Origin: Pseudomonadota bacterium
GTDB taxonomy: Bacteria; Pseudomonadota; Gammaproteobacteria; Steroidobacterales; Steroidobacteraceae
NCBI GenBank assembly: GCA_003242685.1
Contig: QGVD01000008.1
Span: 5,000 to 68,999 of the forward strand
Length of the DNA: 64,000 bases
Direction: 5' to 3'
Below the pieces are notes generated by a model. That model was not told where the DNA came from. It searched no databases and saw nothing but the letters and a program-made list of their open reading frames with translations. The translations under genes were made by a program, and so were the position numbers. Below are positions 1-8,839 of this stretch, one piece after another; position 1 is the stretch's first letter; every line of letters starts with the position of its first letter.

Positions 1-2
1 GG

Positions 3-1445
3 CGTCCCGGCCGCGTCCTCGAGGCTTCGGCCATCGGTATCTCGCTGCTGCTCTTCGCCGTGCTGGCGGGCGGCTGGGTGGACCACAGCGAGACGCTGCG
101 CGGCTACTTCGATCTCGACGGACCGTCGCTCGCGGGTTTCGTCATCGGTTACGGCTGGGTGGCGGCGATCCTGCCCGTGTGGCTGCTGCTCGCACCGCGC
201 GACTATCTCTCGACCTTCCTCAAGCTCGGTGTCGTCGTGCTGCTCGCGGTAGCCATCGTCATCATGGCGCCGGAGCTCAAGATGCCGGCGGTGACGCAGT
301 TCATCGACGGAACGGGCCCGGTCTTCTCGGGCAAGCTGTTCCCCTTCGTCTTCATCACGATCGCCTGCGGCGCGATCTCGGGCTTCCACTCGCTCATCTC
401 GAGCGGCACGACGCCGAAGCTGATCGCGAACGAAGCCGACATCCGCATGACCGGCTACGGCAGCATGGCGCTCGAGTCCTTCGTCGCGATCATGGCGATG
501 ATCGCTGCGACCCTGCTCGAGCCGGGCGTGTACTTCGCCATCAATACGGGTGCCGGCGTGGTCGGCAGCACGCCGGAGCAAGCCGTCGCGACGATCACGA
601 GCTGGGGCTTCCCGGTCACCGTCGAGCAGATGCAGCAGCTTGCACGTGACATGGGCGAAGCCACGCTCTTCCACCGTACCGGAGGCGCGCCGTCGCTCGC
701 GGTCGGCATGGCGAGCATCTTCGGCTCAGCCTTCGGTCAGGGTCTGCTCAGCGTCTGGTACCACTTCGCCATCATGTTCGAGGCGGTGTTCATCCTCACG
801 ACGATCGACGCGGGCACGCGCGTCGGCCGCTTCATGCTGCAGGATGCGCTGAGCCACGTGTGGAAGCCGATGGGCCGCACGTCCTGGTATCCCTCGGTGC
901 TCATCGCGAGCACGCTGGTCGTCGCCGGCTGGGGTTACTTCCTGTACATCGGCGTCATCGATCCGAACGGCGGCGTGAACATCCTGTGGCCGCTCTTCGG
1001 CATCGCCAATCAGATGCTCGCGGCGATCGCGCTGTCCGTCGCGACGGGCATCATCGTGAAGTCGGGCAAGGCGAAGTATGCGTGGGTGACGGGTCTGCCG
1101 CTCACGTGGCTCGCCATCGTCTGCACGACGGCGGCCTTCCAGAAGGTGTTCAGCTCCGACCCGCGCCTCGGCTTCTTCGCGGGCGCGAGGAATCTGGCGG
1201 AACGGCTCGCCGCCGGAACGCTGCCGCCGGAGCAGGCCGCCATCGCTCCGCAGCTCATCTTCAATCAGCAGCTCGACGGATGGCTCACGGTGCTGTTCAC
1301 CGTGCTGCTCTGGATCGTGATTCTCGACATGCTGCGGGTTTCCATCCGCAGCGTGCGCGGGCTGCCCGTGCTCAGGGGCTGCGAGGCGCCGTACGTGCCC
1401 ACGCGCCTGAACCGCATCACCGCTGCCCAGGAGAGCGGGGCATGA
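3..1445 (+). CDS. cstA: Carbon starvation protein CstA, 3' part (5' end outside window)
   Basis: The frame is already open at base 3, so the gene begins upstream and about 480 C-terminal residues are present. CstA proteins are polytopic inner-membrane transporters for peptides and pyruvate, induced on carbon limitation. Several strongly hydrophobic segments are visible. The family-typical stretch GVNILWPLFGIANQMLAAIA lies near bases 970-1030, and a Gly/Ser-rich segment near 360-420 (CGAISGFHSLISSGTTPK) is also characteristic. The stop overlaps the ATG of the small YbdD-like gene by four bases, which indicates translational coupling. The family and orientation are clear. Substrate preference cannot be read from the sequence. 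Confidence 0.93.
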   Translation, partial: RPGRVLEASAIGISLLLFAVLAGGWVDHSETLRGYFDLDGPSLAGFVIGYGWVAAILPVWLLLAPRDYLSTFLKLGVVVLLAVAIVIMAPELKMPAVTQFIDGTGPVFSGKLFPFVFITIACGAISGFHSLISSGTTPKLIANEADIRMTGYGSMALESFVAIMAMIAATLLEPGVYFAINTGAGVVGSTPEQAVATITSWGFPVTVEQMQQLARDMGEATLFHRTGGAPSLAVGMASIFGSAFGQGLLSVWYHFAIMFEAVFILTTIDAGTRVGRFMLQDALSHVWKPMGRTSWYPSVLIASTLVVAGWGYFLYIGVIDPNGGVNILWPLFGIANQMLAAIALSVATGIIVKSGKAKYAWVTGLPLTWLAIVCTTAAFQKVFSSDPRLGFFAGARNLAERLAAGTLPPEQAAIAPQLIFNQQLDGWLTVLFTVLLWIVILDMLRVSIRSVRGLPVLRGCEAPYVPTRLNRITAAQESGA

Positions 1446-1627
1446 TCCTCGTCGAAAGGCTGCGGACCGCCTGGCAGCTCCTCCGCTGCGCGACCGGCGA
1501 CGACGCGTACGAGCGCTATCTCGAGCATCATCGCCGCACGCATCCCGACCGGCCGCCGCTCTCGCGCCGCGAGTTCTTCATCGAGGAGCAGCGGCGCAAG
1601 TGGAGCGGCGTCAACCGCTGCTGCTGA
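1442..1627 (+). CDS. ybdD: YbdD/YjiX family small protein (DUF466)
   Basis: This 61-residue hydrophilic protein starts at an ATG overlapping the cstA stop. It carries the family features: a Trp/Leu-rich N-terminus, a GDDAYERYLEH segment, the HPD motif, and an FF-x-E-x-x-x-R-K-W segment near the C-terminus. YbdD/YjiX proteins are encoded directly behind CstA-type transporters in many proteobacteria and, in E. coli, are needed for pyruvate uptake through them. The overlap and order here match that pairing. It ends seven bases before the convergent response-regulator gene. Confidence 0.9.
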   Translation: MILVERLRTAWQLLRCATGDDAYERYLEHHRRTHPDRPPLSRREFFIEEQRRKWSGVNRCC

Positions 1628-1633
1628 GCTCCT

Positions 1634-2323
1634 TCACCTGCGACCTTCTTCCCCGTTCTCCGGGGAAGGGGGTGCCTGCACGGCAGGCGACGCCGTGAGG
1701 GGCACGAGCCCCAGCCGCGTGGCGATGTGAATGAGCTGCGCGCTCGTCGTTGCGCCGAGCTTCTGCTTGATCGTGGACTGGTGATTCGCGACGGTCTTCT
1801 GCGTGAGGCCGAGCTGACGCGCGATGTCCGCGACGGCGTAGCCCTGCACCAGGAGCTTCAGGACTTCGAACTCACGCGCGGTGAGCGCACCGTGCGCGAC
1901 CTCGGTTGCGGCTTCCAGCGTGTGAGCGACGTCGTCGCTCAGGAACCGCCGGCCGGAGGCGACGGCGTCGACCGCCGCGACCAGCACGTGCGGCGCGCTC
2001 GACTTGGTGAGATACCCCGCGGCGCCGGCATCGAGCGCGCGGCGCACGAATATCGCGTCCTCGTACATGCTGAAGATGAGCACGCGCGCTTCCGGACGGC
2101 GTGCGAGGATGCGGCGCATGCCCTCGATGCCGCTCACGCCGGGCAGCGCGAGGTCCATCACGACGACGTCGGGCTCGAGCGCGCAGAACCTCTGGTACGC
2201 ATCCGCGGCGTTCGCCGCTTCGCCCACCACGCGGATCCGTCCGCTCTCCTCGAGCAGGCGCCTGTAGCCCTCGCGCACGACCGCGTGATCGTCGACGAGC
2301 AGTACGGTGATCGGGTAGTTCAT
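1634..2323 (-). CDS. NarL/FixJ-type response regulator
   Basis: The 229-residue protein has an N-terminal receiver domain (VDDHAVVREGYRRLLEES, phospho-acceptor Asp in VVMDLALPG) and a C-terminal LuxR-type helix-turn-helix (LTAREFEVLKLLVQGYAVADIARQLGL, about residues 145-170). The ATG at 2323 was chosen because it overlaps the stop of the upstream kinase gene; a longer frame upstream lacks this logic. It is the output of the 2320-3309 kinase. The last residues (PSPENGEEGRR) look like read-through into a REP-like palindrome rather than a folded part. Targets are unknown; the neighbouring receptor gene and cstA are candidates by position only. Confidence 0.9.
   Translation of the reverse strand: MNYPITVLLVDDHAVVREGYRRLLEESGRIRVVGEAANAADAYQRFCALEPDVVVMDLALPGVSGIEGMRRILARRPEARVLIFSMYEDAIFVRRALDAGAAGYLTKSSAPHVLVAAVDAVASGRRFLSDDVAHTLEAATEVAHGALTAREFEVLKLLVQGYAVADIARQLGLTQKTVANHQSTIKQKLGATTSAQLIHIATRLGLVPLTASPAVQAPPSPENGEEGRR
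1649..1667. repeat. REP-like palindrome inside the 3' end of the response-regulator gene
   Basis: TTCCCCG and CGGGGAA arms flank a five-base loop and are followed by a GGTGCC...GTGAGGGG stretch up to about 1702. This resembles the dispersed palindromes of GC-rich proteobacteria, whose read-through yields the tail PSPENGEEGR. A second element of the same general kind lies at 60513-60574. Confidence 0.45.
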
Positions 2324-3309
2324 TGCGCGGCCGTCTGCGTATCCGTGCACACGGGAACGATCGCGCGGACGGTGAATCCCTGCCCGGGACGCGATTCGAT
2401 GTGGAAGCGTCCGCCGAGCGCCTCGACGCGCTCGCGCATGCCGATCAGCCCGACACCGCGGCCGCGCGCGGCCGGATCCGCTCCCCGTCCGTCGTCGGAA
2501 ATCTCGACGACGATCGCATCGCGCTCCAACGCGTCGGTCGTGTCGCGGACGACGCGCAGGTCGACCCGCTGCGCGCCGGAATGCCGCGCGACGTTCGTGA
2601 GGCCTTCCTGCAGCAGGCGATAGATCGTGAGGTCGAGCTGCTCGCCGAGACCGTCGAGATCACCTTCGAGCCTCACGTCGAGCCGGATCTCCGGCAGGCG
2701 CGACCGCCAGTTCTCCAGGAAATGCTCGAGCGCAGCGCGCAGGCCGAGCTCGTCGAGTCCCGTCGGCCGGAGCTGTCCGATGAGATCGCGCACGATGGCG
2801 TGCAGATGATCGGTGTGCTCGACGATCGAAGCCGCGGCGCGCGGAATCGGGGACGAGGCATCTTCCTGCGCCAAACGGCGCTGGATGGCGACCGCATCCA
2901 TCTTGATGGCGTTGAGGTACTGCCCGAGCTCGTCGTGCATCTCACGTGCGAGCCGCTTGCGCTCGGCCTCCTGCAGCTGCATGAACTGCCGTGCGAGGCG
3001 CCTGTTCTCGAGAAGCGTCGCCGCGAGGTGTGCTTCCGCGGCGCGTCGGCGTGCGATCTCGGACACCGCCTCGCGATAGCGCCGCCAGGCGAACCACGCG
3101 AGCGACGCCGAGAGCACGACGAGCACGGCCGGCAGCTCGTCGATCTGCAGGTGCTCCCAGCGGCGCGTTCCCGCGAAGATCCGCTCGTTGATCTCCAGGC
3201 TCGCTCCGATCAGTGCGGCCAGCACGGTAAGGAGCACGACGATGACGATGTCGCGGCGGTGCGTACCGCCCGTACCCGGCTCGGCGAGGATGGTCCTGTC
3301 TCGGCTCAT
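2320..3309 (-). CDS. NarX/UhpB-type sensor histidine kinase (HisKA_3)
   Basis: This 329-residue membrane kinase pairs with the downstream NarL-type regulator (four-base ATGA overlap). Two hydrophobic segments lie near residues 20-40 and 60-75, with only a short span between them, so there is no large periplasmic sensor. The HisKA_3 phospho-acceptor motif is ERKRLAREMHDELGQYL (about residues 133-150). The ATP-binding part shows TNVARHSGA, DDGRG and GVGLIGMRERVEALGG. The ATG at 3309 is preceded by a GAGAAG-like site. The gene diverges from the TonB-dependent receptor at 3463, so the roughly 150-base spacer probably carries both promoters. The stimulus is unknown. Confidence 0.9.
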   Translation of the reverse strand: MSRDRTILAEPGTGGTHRRDIVIVVLLTVLAALIGASLEINERIFAGTRRWEHLQIDELPAVLVVLSASLAWFAWRRYREAVSEIARRRAAEAHLAATLLENRRLARQFMQLQEAERKRLAREMHDELGQYLNAIKMDAVAIQRRLAQEDASSPIPRAAASIVEHTDHLHAIVRDLIGQLRPTGLDELGLRAALEHFLENWRSRLPEIRLDVRLEGDLDGLGEQLDLTIYRLLQEGLTNVARHSGAQRVDLRVVRDTTDALERDAIVVEISDDGRGADPAARGRGVGLIGMRERVEALGGRFHIESRPGQGFTVRAIVPVCTDTQTAAQ

Positions 3310-3462
3310 GGGCTTCTCGTTCACGGGCGTCGCTGCGGTGCGAAGCAGCGTGCCGGCACGGACGAAATCGGGAAAAACTCCCTGTCCAGCGTGACCGCTG
3401 CCGTGAAATTCTAGTCGGTCACAGGATCCAGTGCCCGACGATAAGCATTGAAGGGGAACTCC

Positions 3463-5835
3463 ATGATCAGGCACGGAAGACTCGCAGTGCTGATTCCCGC
3501 GCTATGCAGCGCGGGAGGCGTGCACGTGGTCTCGGCGGCCGAGGCTGCCCGCAATTCGGCGCCGCTTCAGGAAGTGGTCATCGTGGCACCGTACGCGGCT
3601 GCGATCGATCGCGATCTGATTGCGGGCAATGTGCAGAGCGCGACTGCGGAGAGCATCGAAGGCCTGCAGCCACTCGACCTCACGGAGCTGCTCAACCGCA
3701 GCTTCGGCAGCGTCCACATCAATCATGCGCAGAACAATCCGCTGCAGCCGGACGTGAACTTCCGAGGGTTCACGGCGTCGCCTCTGCTCGGCCTGCCGCC
3801 GGGACTCACCGTGTATCAGAACGGCGTGCGCGTGAACGAGCCGTTCGGCGACACGGTCAACTGGGACCTCATTCCGGTTTCCGCGATCGGCGCGGTGCAG
3901 CTCTTCGGCGGTGCGAATCCCGTGTTCGGACTCAACACGCTGGGCGGCGCCCTGTCGGTGCAGATGAAGAACGGCTTCGACTTCGAGGCCACGGAGGTCG
4001 AGTTCTTCGCCGGATCCTTCGACCGGCGCGCCGGCTGGATCCAGCACGGCGCCAACAACGGGCGCACGGGGTACTACTTCAACGTCGACTACTTCGAGGA
4101 GGACGGCTGGCGCTACTTCTCGCGTTCCGACGCGCTGCGTGCCTTCGCGACCTGGGGCCTGCGCGGCGCGAACGGAACGCTCGACATCAGCGGCGCCTAC
4201 GCCGACACGAAGCTGCGCGGCAACGGCGCCTCGCCGGCGGAGCTGCTCGCGCTCGATCGCCGTGACGTCTTCACGCATCCGGACATCACGGAGAACAGGC
4301 TGGCGATGCTCATCGTCGAGGGCACGCGGCGCCTGTCACCGAGTCTGCAGCTCGCGGGAAACGTGTACTACCGCGATCTCGACACCGACTCCTTCAACGG
4401 TGACGGGACGGTATTCGAGGAGTGCGAGTTCGACGACGACGAGTTCCTCGTCGAGGATTTCGATGACGTCGACGGCGACGGCAGGTGCACGTTCGGCATC
4501 GACGACGACATCGAGCTCGTGCGCGACGCGTCGGGTTCACCGATCGAGGCGGAGATGGACGACGAGGAGCTCGACGCCATCAACAACATCAGCCGCCGCA
4601 GACAGGAGAGCTACGGCGCGTCGCTCCAGCTTCGCGCGCAGAACAGCATCGCGGGCCGCGACAACGACCTGGTGATCGGTGCGGCGTTCACGCAGGCGCG
4701 TGCGAGGTTCGCGTCGGTGGTCGAGGTCGCGCAGCTCCTCGAGGACCGCAGCACGTCGCGCACGGGCATCTTCGCCGACTCGCTGCGGACGAGCGTGCTC
4801 AGCGACGTCGACACGACGAGCCTCTATTTCGCCGACACGCTGAGCCTCACGCCGCGCACGGCCGTGATGCTCGCCGGCCGCTTCGACGAGACGCGCATCC
4901 GCCTCGCCGACCGCAGCGGCATCAGCCCCGAGCTCAACGGCAGCCACAGCTTCGAGCGCTTCAACCCGTCGCTCGGCATCACCTTCCGCGCGACGCCCGC
5001 CGTGACGCTCTACGGCAGCTTCTCGCAGTCGGCGCGCGCGCCGACTCCGGTGGAGCTCGCCTGTGCGAGCGAGGACGCGCCGTGCAATCTGCCGAACGCG
5101 TTCCTCGCGGATCCGCCCCTCGATCAGGTCGTGGCGACGAGCGTGGAAGCCGGTGCGCGCGGTCTGCTCGGTCACGGCCTGCAGTGGCACATCGGCGCGT
5201 TCCACACGGTCAACGAGGACGACATCCTGTTCCAGACGACCGGCGGGCCGCAGGCCAACGTCGGCTTCTTCGACAACGTCAGCGACACTCGCCGCGCGGG
5301 CCTCGAGTTGAGCCTCGCGCAGCGCTTCACGCGCTTCGGTTGGTCCGTGCAGTACAGCCTCGTGGATGCCACGTTCCGCGACGACTTCGTGGTCAACAGC
5401 CCGAATCATCCGATCTTCGACGACGATCCGGATTCGCCGGTGATCGTCGGCGACGACAAGCTGCTGGTGCGGCGCGGCGCGAAGATTCCCGGCATCGCGC
5501 GCCATCAGGCCAACGTGGGGCTGGACTACGCGGTCAACGGGCGGATCCGGCTCGGCGCCGATCTGCAGTACCGCTCCGGCGTCTATCTGCGCGGCGACGA
5601 ACCGAATCTCCTCGGGAAGACCGACTCCTTCGTGGTCCTCAATCTGCGAGGCGAGCTGCGGCTCAGCGACCGCCTGAAGCTGTTCGCCCGCATCGAGAAC
5701 GCCCTCGACGAGGATTACGAGACGTTCGGTCTGCTCGGCGAGCCGGACGAGGTGTTCGAGGACTTCTCCGATCCGCGGTTCTACGGCGCCGGTCCGCCCT
5801 TCGGTGCGTGGGTCGGCGTACGATTCATTCCCTGA
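3463..5835 (+). CDS. TonB-dependent outer-membrane receptor
   Basis: The protein is 790 residues. The ATG at 3463 was preferred over the TTG at 3448 because AAGGGGA lies six bases upstream. A signal peptide (through VVSAAEA) is followed by a plug domain (about residues 45-165, with VYQNGVRVNEPFGDTVNWDL) and a 22-strand-type barrel ending in a typical aromatic segment (GAWVGVRFIP). TonB-dependent receptors import iron complexes, vitamins, sugars or other substrates using energy relayed by TonB. An unusually acidic insert near residues 319-372 contains a DVDGDG motif. The ligand cannot be assigned. The adjacent two-component pair is a plausible regulator. Confidence 0.93.
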   Translation: MIRHGRLAVLIPALCSAGGVHVVSAAEAARNSAPLQEVVIVAPYAAAIDRDLIAGNVQSATAESIEGLQPLDLTELLNRSFGSVHINHAQNNPLQPDVNFRGFTASPLLGLPPGLTVYQNGVRVNEPFGDTVNWDLIPVSAIGAVQLFGGANPVFGLNTLGGALSVQMKNGFDFEATEVEFFAGSFDRRAGWIQHGANNGRTGYYFNVDYFEEDGWRYFSRSDALRAFATWGLRGANGTLDISGAYADTKLRGNGASPAELLALDRRDVFTHPDITENRLAMLIVEGTRRLSPSLQLAGNVYYRDLDTDSFNGDGTVFEECEFDDDEFLVEDFDDVDGDGRCTFGIDDDIELVRDASGSPIEAEMDDEELDAINNISRRRQESYGASLQLRAQNSIAGRDNDLVIGAAFTQARARFASVVEVAQLLEDRSTSRTGIFADSLRTSVLSDVDTTSLYFADTLSLTPRTAVMLAGRFDETRIRLADRSGISPELNGSHSFERFNPSLGITFRATPAVTLYGSFSQSARAPTPVELACASEDAPCNLPNAFLADPPLDQVVATSVEAGARGLLGHGLQWHIGAFHTVNEDDILFQTTGGPQANVGFFDNVSDTRRAGLELSLAQRFTRFGWSVQYSLVDATFRDDFVVNSPNHPIFDDDPDSPVIVGDDKLLVRRGAKIPGIARHQANVGLDYAVNGRIRLGADLQYRSGVYLRGDEPNLLGKTDSFVVLNLRGELRLSDRLKLFARIENALDEDYETFGLLGEPDEVFEDFSDPRFYGAGPPFGAWVGVRFIP

Positions 5836-5843
5836 CGGTCACG

Positions 5844-5883
5844 GCGTGCCCGGCGCTCCAAGCTTCAGGTGAGCCGGGCACGC
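5844..5883 (+). terminator. Stem-loop behind the receptor gene, likely terminator
   Basis: An 11-bp perfect inverted repeat (GCGTGCCCGGC at 5844-5854, GCCGGGCACGC at 5873-5883) has an 18-base loop and starts nine bases after the receptor stop. No T-tract follows, so it could act as a factor-assisted terminator or an mRNA-stabilising hairpin. Confidence 0.5.
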
Positions 5884-5960
5884 TGCTAGCATCGGCGACT
5901 TCGGGCCGCGCCGTTCCAGCGGCGCGGCAGGGAGCCGTCCGACAACTGCAGGGGTGATCC

Positions 5961-6956
5961 ATGACTGTCAGAAACGGAATTGCCGCCATTGCACTCGTCG
6001 TGTTGGCAGCAGGCTGCGGTTCGCGTGAGTCGGAGGCACCACCGGCCGCGCGGGATCAGCAGTCCGGGTCGTCCGCCGCGACTGCCAGTGCGCTGCCGGA
6101 CCGGATCACGATCACGGAAGGCGCCGGGCTCACGCCCGAGGGCGTCGAATACGACACCAAGGGCGAGCGCTTCCTCGTGGGCTCGATCTCCCGCGGCACC
6201 GTATTCGTCGTGGGCACCGATGGCTCGCTGACGCCTTTCGCCGAGGATGCCGAGCTGCGTTCCACGGTCGGCATCGAGGTCGACGAGGAGCGCAACCGCC
6301 TCCTGGTCGCGAACTCCGACGCGTCCGCCTTCGGCGGTCAGTCGGCCGGTCAGGCCAAGCTCGGCATCTTCGATCTCGGCAGCGGCTCGCGCATCGCGAT
6401 GATCGATCTCGCGGCCGCTGGACCGAAGGATGCGAAGAGTCACTTCGCAAACGACCTGACCGTGGGCTCCGACGGCTCGGTGTACGTCACCGACACCATG
6501 GCGCGTGTCGTGTACAGGGTGGATTCGGACAACAACGTGTCCGTGTTCCTTCCGCCCGACTTCGCCGGCGATCAGCAGCCGGCGCTGAACGGCATCGTGT
6601 TCCACCCGTCGGGCTTCCTGCTCATCGCAGACATGCGCGGCGGACAGATCTACAAGGTTCCGGTCGACGATCCGAAGAAGGCGACCGCCGTGAAGCTGTC
6701 GGAGCCCGTGACGGGCGCGGACGGTCTGGTGCTGCATCCGAACGGAAACCTCATCGTCGTGCGCAACGACGATTCGCGCAGCATCGTGGCACTGTCCAGC
6801 ACCGACGACTGGGAGACGGCTACCGTCGCCGCGCGCGGCACGGCGAGCGGTCAGGCGACGACGGCCGCCATCGTGGGCGAAGACGTGTACGTGGTGTATC
6901 CGTTCTTCGGCGATCAGCAGGCGCAACCCTATATCGAGCGCATCCCGCTTCAGTAG
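5961..6956 (+). CDS. SMP-30/NHL-like beta-propeller lipoprotein
   Basis: The 331-residue protein has a lipoprotein signal peptide (LAAGC lipobox, Cys near residue 20) followed by a Ser/Ala-rich linker. The body is made of repeated strand motifs of the SMP-30/gluconolactonase/NHL propeller type (TPEGVEYDTKGERFLVGS, FANDLTVGSDGSVYVTDT, LNGIVFHPSGFLLIADM, ADGLVLHPNGNLIVVRND). Such folds bind ligands or act as lactonases, but no catalytic set can be assigned with certainty. It probably sits at the periplasmic face of a membrane. It follows the TonB-dependent receptor on the same strand after a hairpin, so co-expression is uncertain. Confidence 0.75.
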   Translation: MTVRNGIAAIALVVLAAGCGSRESEAPPAARDQQSGSSAATASALPDRITITEGAGLTPEGVEYDTKGERFLVGSISRGTVFVVGTDGSLTPFAEDAELRSTVGIEVDEERNRLLVANSDASAFGGQSAGQAKLGIFDLGSGSRIAMIDLAAAGPKDAKSHFANDLTVGSDGSVYVTDTMARVVYRVDSDNNVSVFLPPDFAGDQQPALNGIVFHPSGFLLIADMRGGQIYKVPVDDPKKATAVKLSEPVTGADGLVLHPNGNLIVVRNDDSRSIVALSSTDDWETATVAARGTASGQATTAAIVGEDVYVVYPFFGDQQAQPYIERIPLQ

Positions 6957-6990
6957 CGGAGAGCGTACTCCTGATGGTCGCGGATGCTCC

Positions 6991-7455
6991 TCACCCGGGC
7001 TTCGCGACCATCAGGTAAAACACCGCGACGAGCGAGCAGAACGCGACCACGCCGAGCGCGACCCAGTATCGGAGATACCGCCAGTAGTCCGCGGGCAGAT
7101 CCTCTCCCGCGGCCGCCGCGCGTCGCGCCATCTCGCGCATGCGGATCTGTATCCACACGACCGGCAGCCAGCACGCGCCGGCGAGCAGATAGAGCGCGAT
7201 CGACCATGCGATCCAGTGCATGTCGAACGAGAATCCTGCGAGGTGCATCAGATAGAAGCCGGAGAGCGGCTGGAAGATCACCGTCGGCGTGGTGAAGACC
7301 CAGTCGGCGATCACGACGTACCTCACGACGACGGCCACGGCGCGCGCGTCGCGCGTGAGGCTGGTGAAGAGCATGTAGAAGGCCGAGCCGATTCCCGTGC
7401 CGAACAGGAACGTCGACGAGAGGATGTGCAGCCACTTGACGACGAGATACTCCAT
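6991..7455 (-). CDS. DUF2269-type integral membrane protein
   Basis: The 154-residue protein has four predicted membrane helices (starting VVKWLHILSSTFLFGTGIGS, then segments near residues 45-70, 80-105 and 130-150). It matches the DUF2269 family of predicted integral membrane proteins, whose function is unknown. The chosen ATG at 7455 shares a base with the stop of the upstream SDR/DoxX gene (TGATG), so the two are translationally coupled. This pairing of a DUF2269 protein with an NAD-binding/DoxX fusion recurs in proteobacteria, as far as I recall. A redox or membrane-associated role is only an inference. Confidence 0.8.
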   Translation of the reverse strand: MEYLVVKWLHILSSTFLFGTGIGSAFYMLFTSLTRDARAVAVVVRYVVIADWVFTTPTVIFQPLSGFYLMHLAGFSFDMHWIAWSIALYLLAGACWLPVVWIQIRMREMARRAAAAGEDLPADYWRYLRYWVALGVVAFCSLVAVFYLMVAKPG

Positions 7456-8735
7456 CAGCGCGGCTCCAGCTCGTACAGCAGCCAGATGGCGGCGAGCATC
7501 GGCAGGTTCTTGAGAACCGGTCCGTAAGGATGCAGCCAGAACTCCGGCAGCGCGACGGTGATGATGAGCGTGTAGCCGAAGATCAGCGCGGCCTGCACGA
7601 TCCACAGCAGGCGCCGCCGGCGCAGAGCGAGCGTAGCGATTCCCAGCGCGAGATCGAGCACGCCGGCGCCGTAGAGCAGAACCGTCGCGATCGGGCCCGT
7701 TGCACCGGTGCGGGCGAGCAGCGCATAGCTCTCTTCGACCGGATAGACGCCGAGCGTGACGATTCCCGTCACGATCCACACCGCCGCGATCGAGAAGCGC
7801 AGCAGGGGAAGAAGCCAGCCCAGCAGGCTTTCCGTGCGCACGTGCCGTGCTTCGGATCGCGGTACGAAGTCCTGCACGGGGCGCGGATCGCGCCCGAGCA
7901 GGCCGCGCATGTGCGCAGCGTCGGCGGTGTTGCCGCGCGCGAGCATGTCGAGCGCTTCGGGATCGAGAAGTGAAAAGGGCAGATGCCGGATGAGGCGCGC
8001 GCCGAGCCGCACGATGCTCATCGGCACCTGCAGGAAATGCGCACGCGGGAGGTTCATGGCTTCGCGGAGCCGCGCAAGGTAGTCGCGCAGGAGGAGCGGC
8101 TCGGGGCCCACGAGTGCGATGCGCTGCCGGGAACCGTGCCGGCCTTCGGCGAGAGACACGATCGCCTGCACGACGTCATCGATGTGTATCGGCTGAATGC
8201 GCTGCTCGCCACCGCCCGGAAGCGGGATGAAGGGCAGGCTCGCAAGGAGGGTGAAGAGGCGCGTGCTCGTACCGCCCGGCCCGTAGACGAGCGAGGGCTG
8301 GACGATGATCCACTCGAGTGGCAGCTCGGCGAGGAAGTCGTCGGCGGCCGCCTTGCTCCGGTGATAGCGGCTGGAGGCGCTCTCGTCGGCGCCGAGCGCC
8401 GAGATCTGCACTACCCGGCGCACGCCCGCTTCCACGCACGCCGAGAAGAGCGCCCGCGGCGCTTCGACGTGGATGGCGTCGAACGTCTGACTGCCGCGTT
8501 CGCGGAAGATCCCGACGGCGTTGATCACAACGTCGACGCCGACGAGCCTTGGCAGCCAGTCAGCCGGCGCGCGATCCCGCGCGAAATCCGCTGCGACGAA
8601 ACGCACGCGCGGATCGTTCACGGAAACGCGATCCGCACGGCGGACCGCGCAGACGATCTCGTGGCCGGCGGCCACGAGCGCCTCGAGGAGCCGCCTGCCG
8701 ATGAATCCCGTCGCGCCGGTCAGCAGAACGACCAA
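7455..8735 (-). CDS. NAD(P)-binding SDR fused to a DoxX-like membrane domain
   Basis: The 426-residue fusion begins with an atypical/extended SDR domain (VVLLTGATGFIGRRLLEALV gives the GxxGxxG nucleotide site; residues 1 to about 290), similar to NDUFA9-like and NmrA-like proteins. The C-terminal third (about 300-426) has four hydrophobic helices of the DoxX-like type. The start is a TTG at 8735, supported by AGGGAGGCGAG just upstream and by the glycine motif beginning at residue 7. It is coupled to the DUF2269 gene. It probably acts at the inner membrane on a lipid or quinone-like substrate, but nothing in the sequence fixes this. Confidence 0.85.
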   Translation of the reverse strand: MVVLLTGATGFIGRRLLEALVAAGHEIVCAVRRADRVSVNDPRVRFVAADFARDRAPADWLPRLVGVDVVINAVGIFRERGSQTFDAIHVEAPRALFSACVEAGVRRVVQISALGADESASSRYHRSKAAADDFLAELPLEWIIVQPSLVYGPGGTSTRLFTLLASLPFIPLPGGGEQRIQPIHIDDVVQAIVSLAEGRHGSRQRIALVGPEPLLLRDYLARLREAMNLPRAHFLQVPMSIVRLGARLIRHLPFSLLDPEALDMLARGNTADAAHMRGLLGRDPRPVQDFVPRSEARHVRTESLLGWLLPLLRFSIAAVWIVTGIVTLGVYPVEESYALLARTGATGPIATVLLYGAGVLDLALGIATLALRRRRLLWIVQAALIFGYTLIITVALPEFWLHPYGPVLKNLPMLAAIWLLYELEPR

Positions 8736-8839
8736 CTCGCCTCCCTGATGTCGCCGTGCGGGAACCGAGGCCGATCCATACCGTTAGTCGACTGGAGCAC
8801 GCAAGCCGGACATCGCCCGATCGACCGGGGAGGCGCAAT

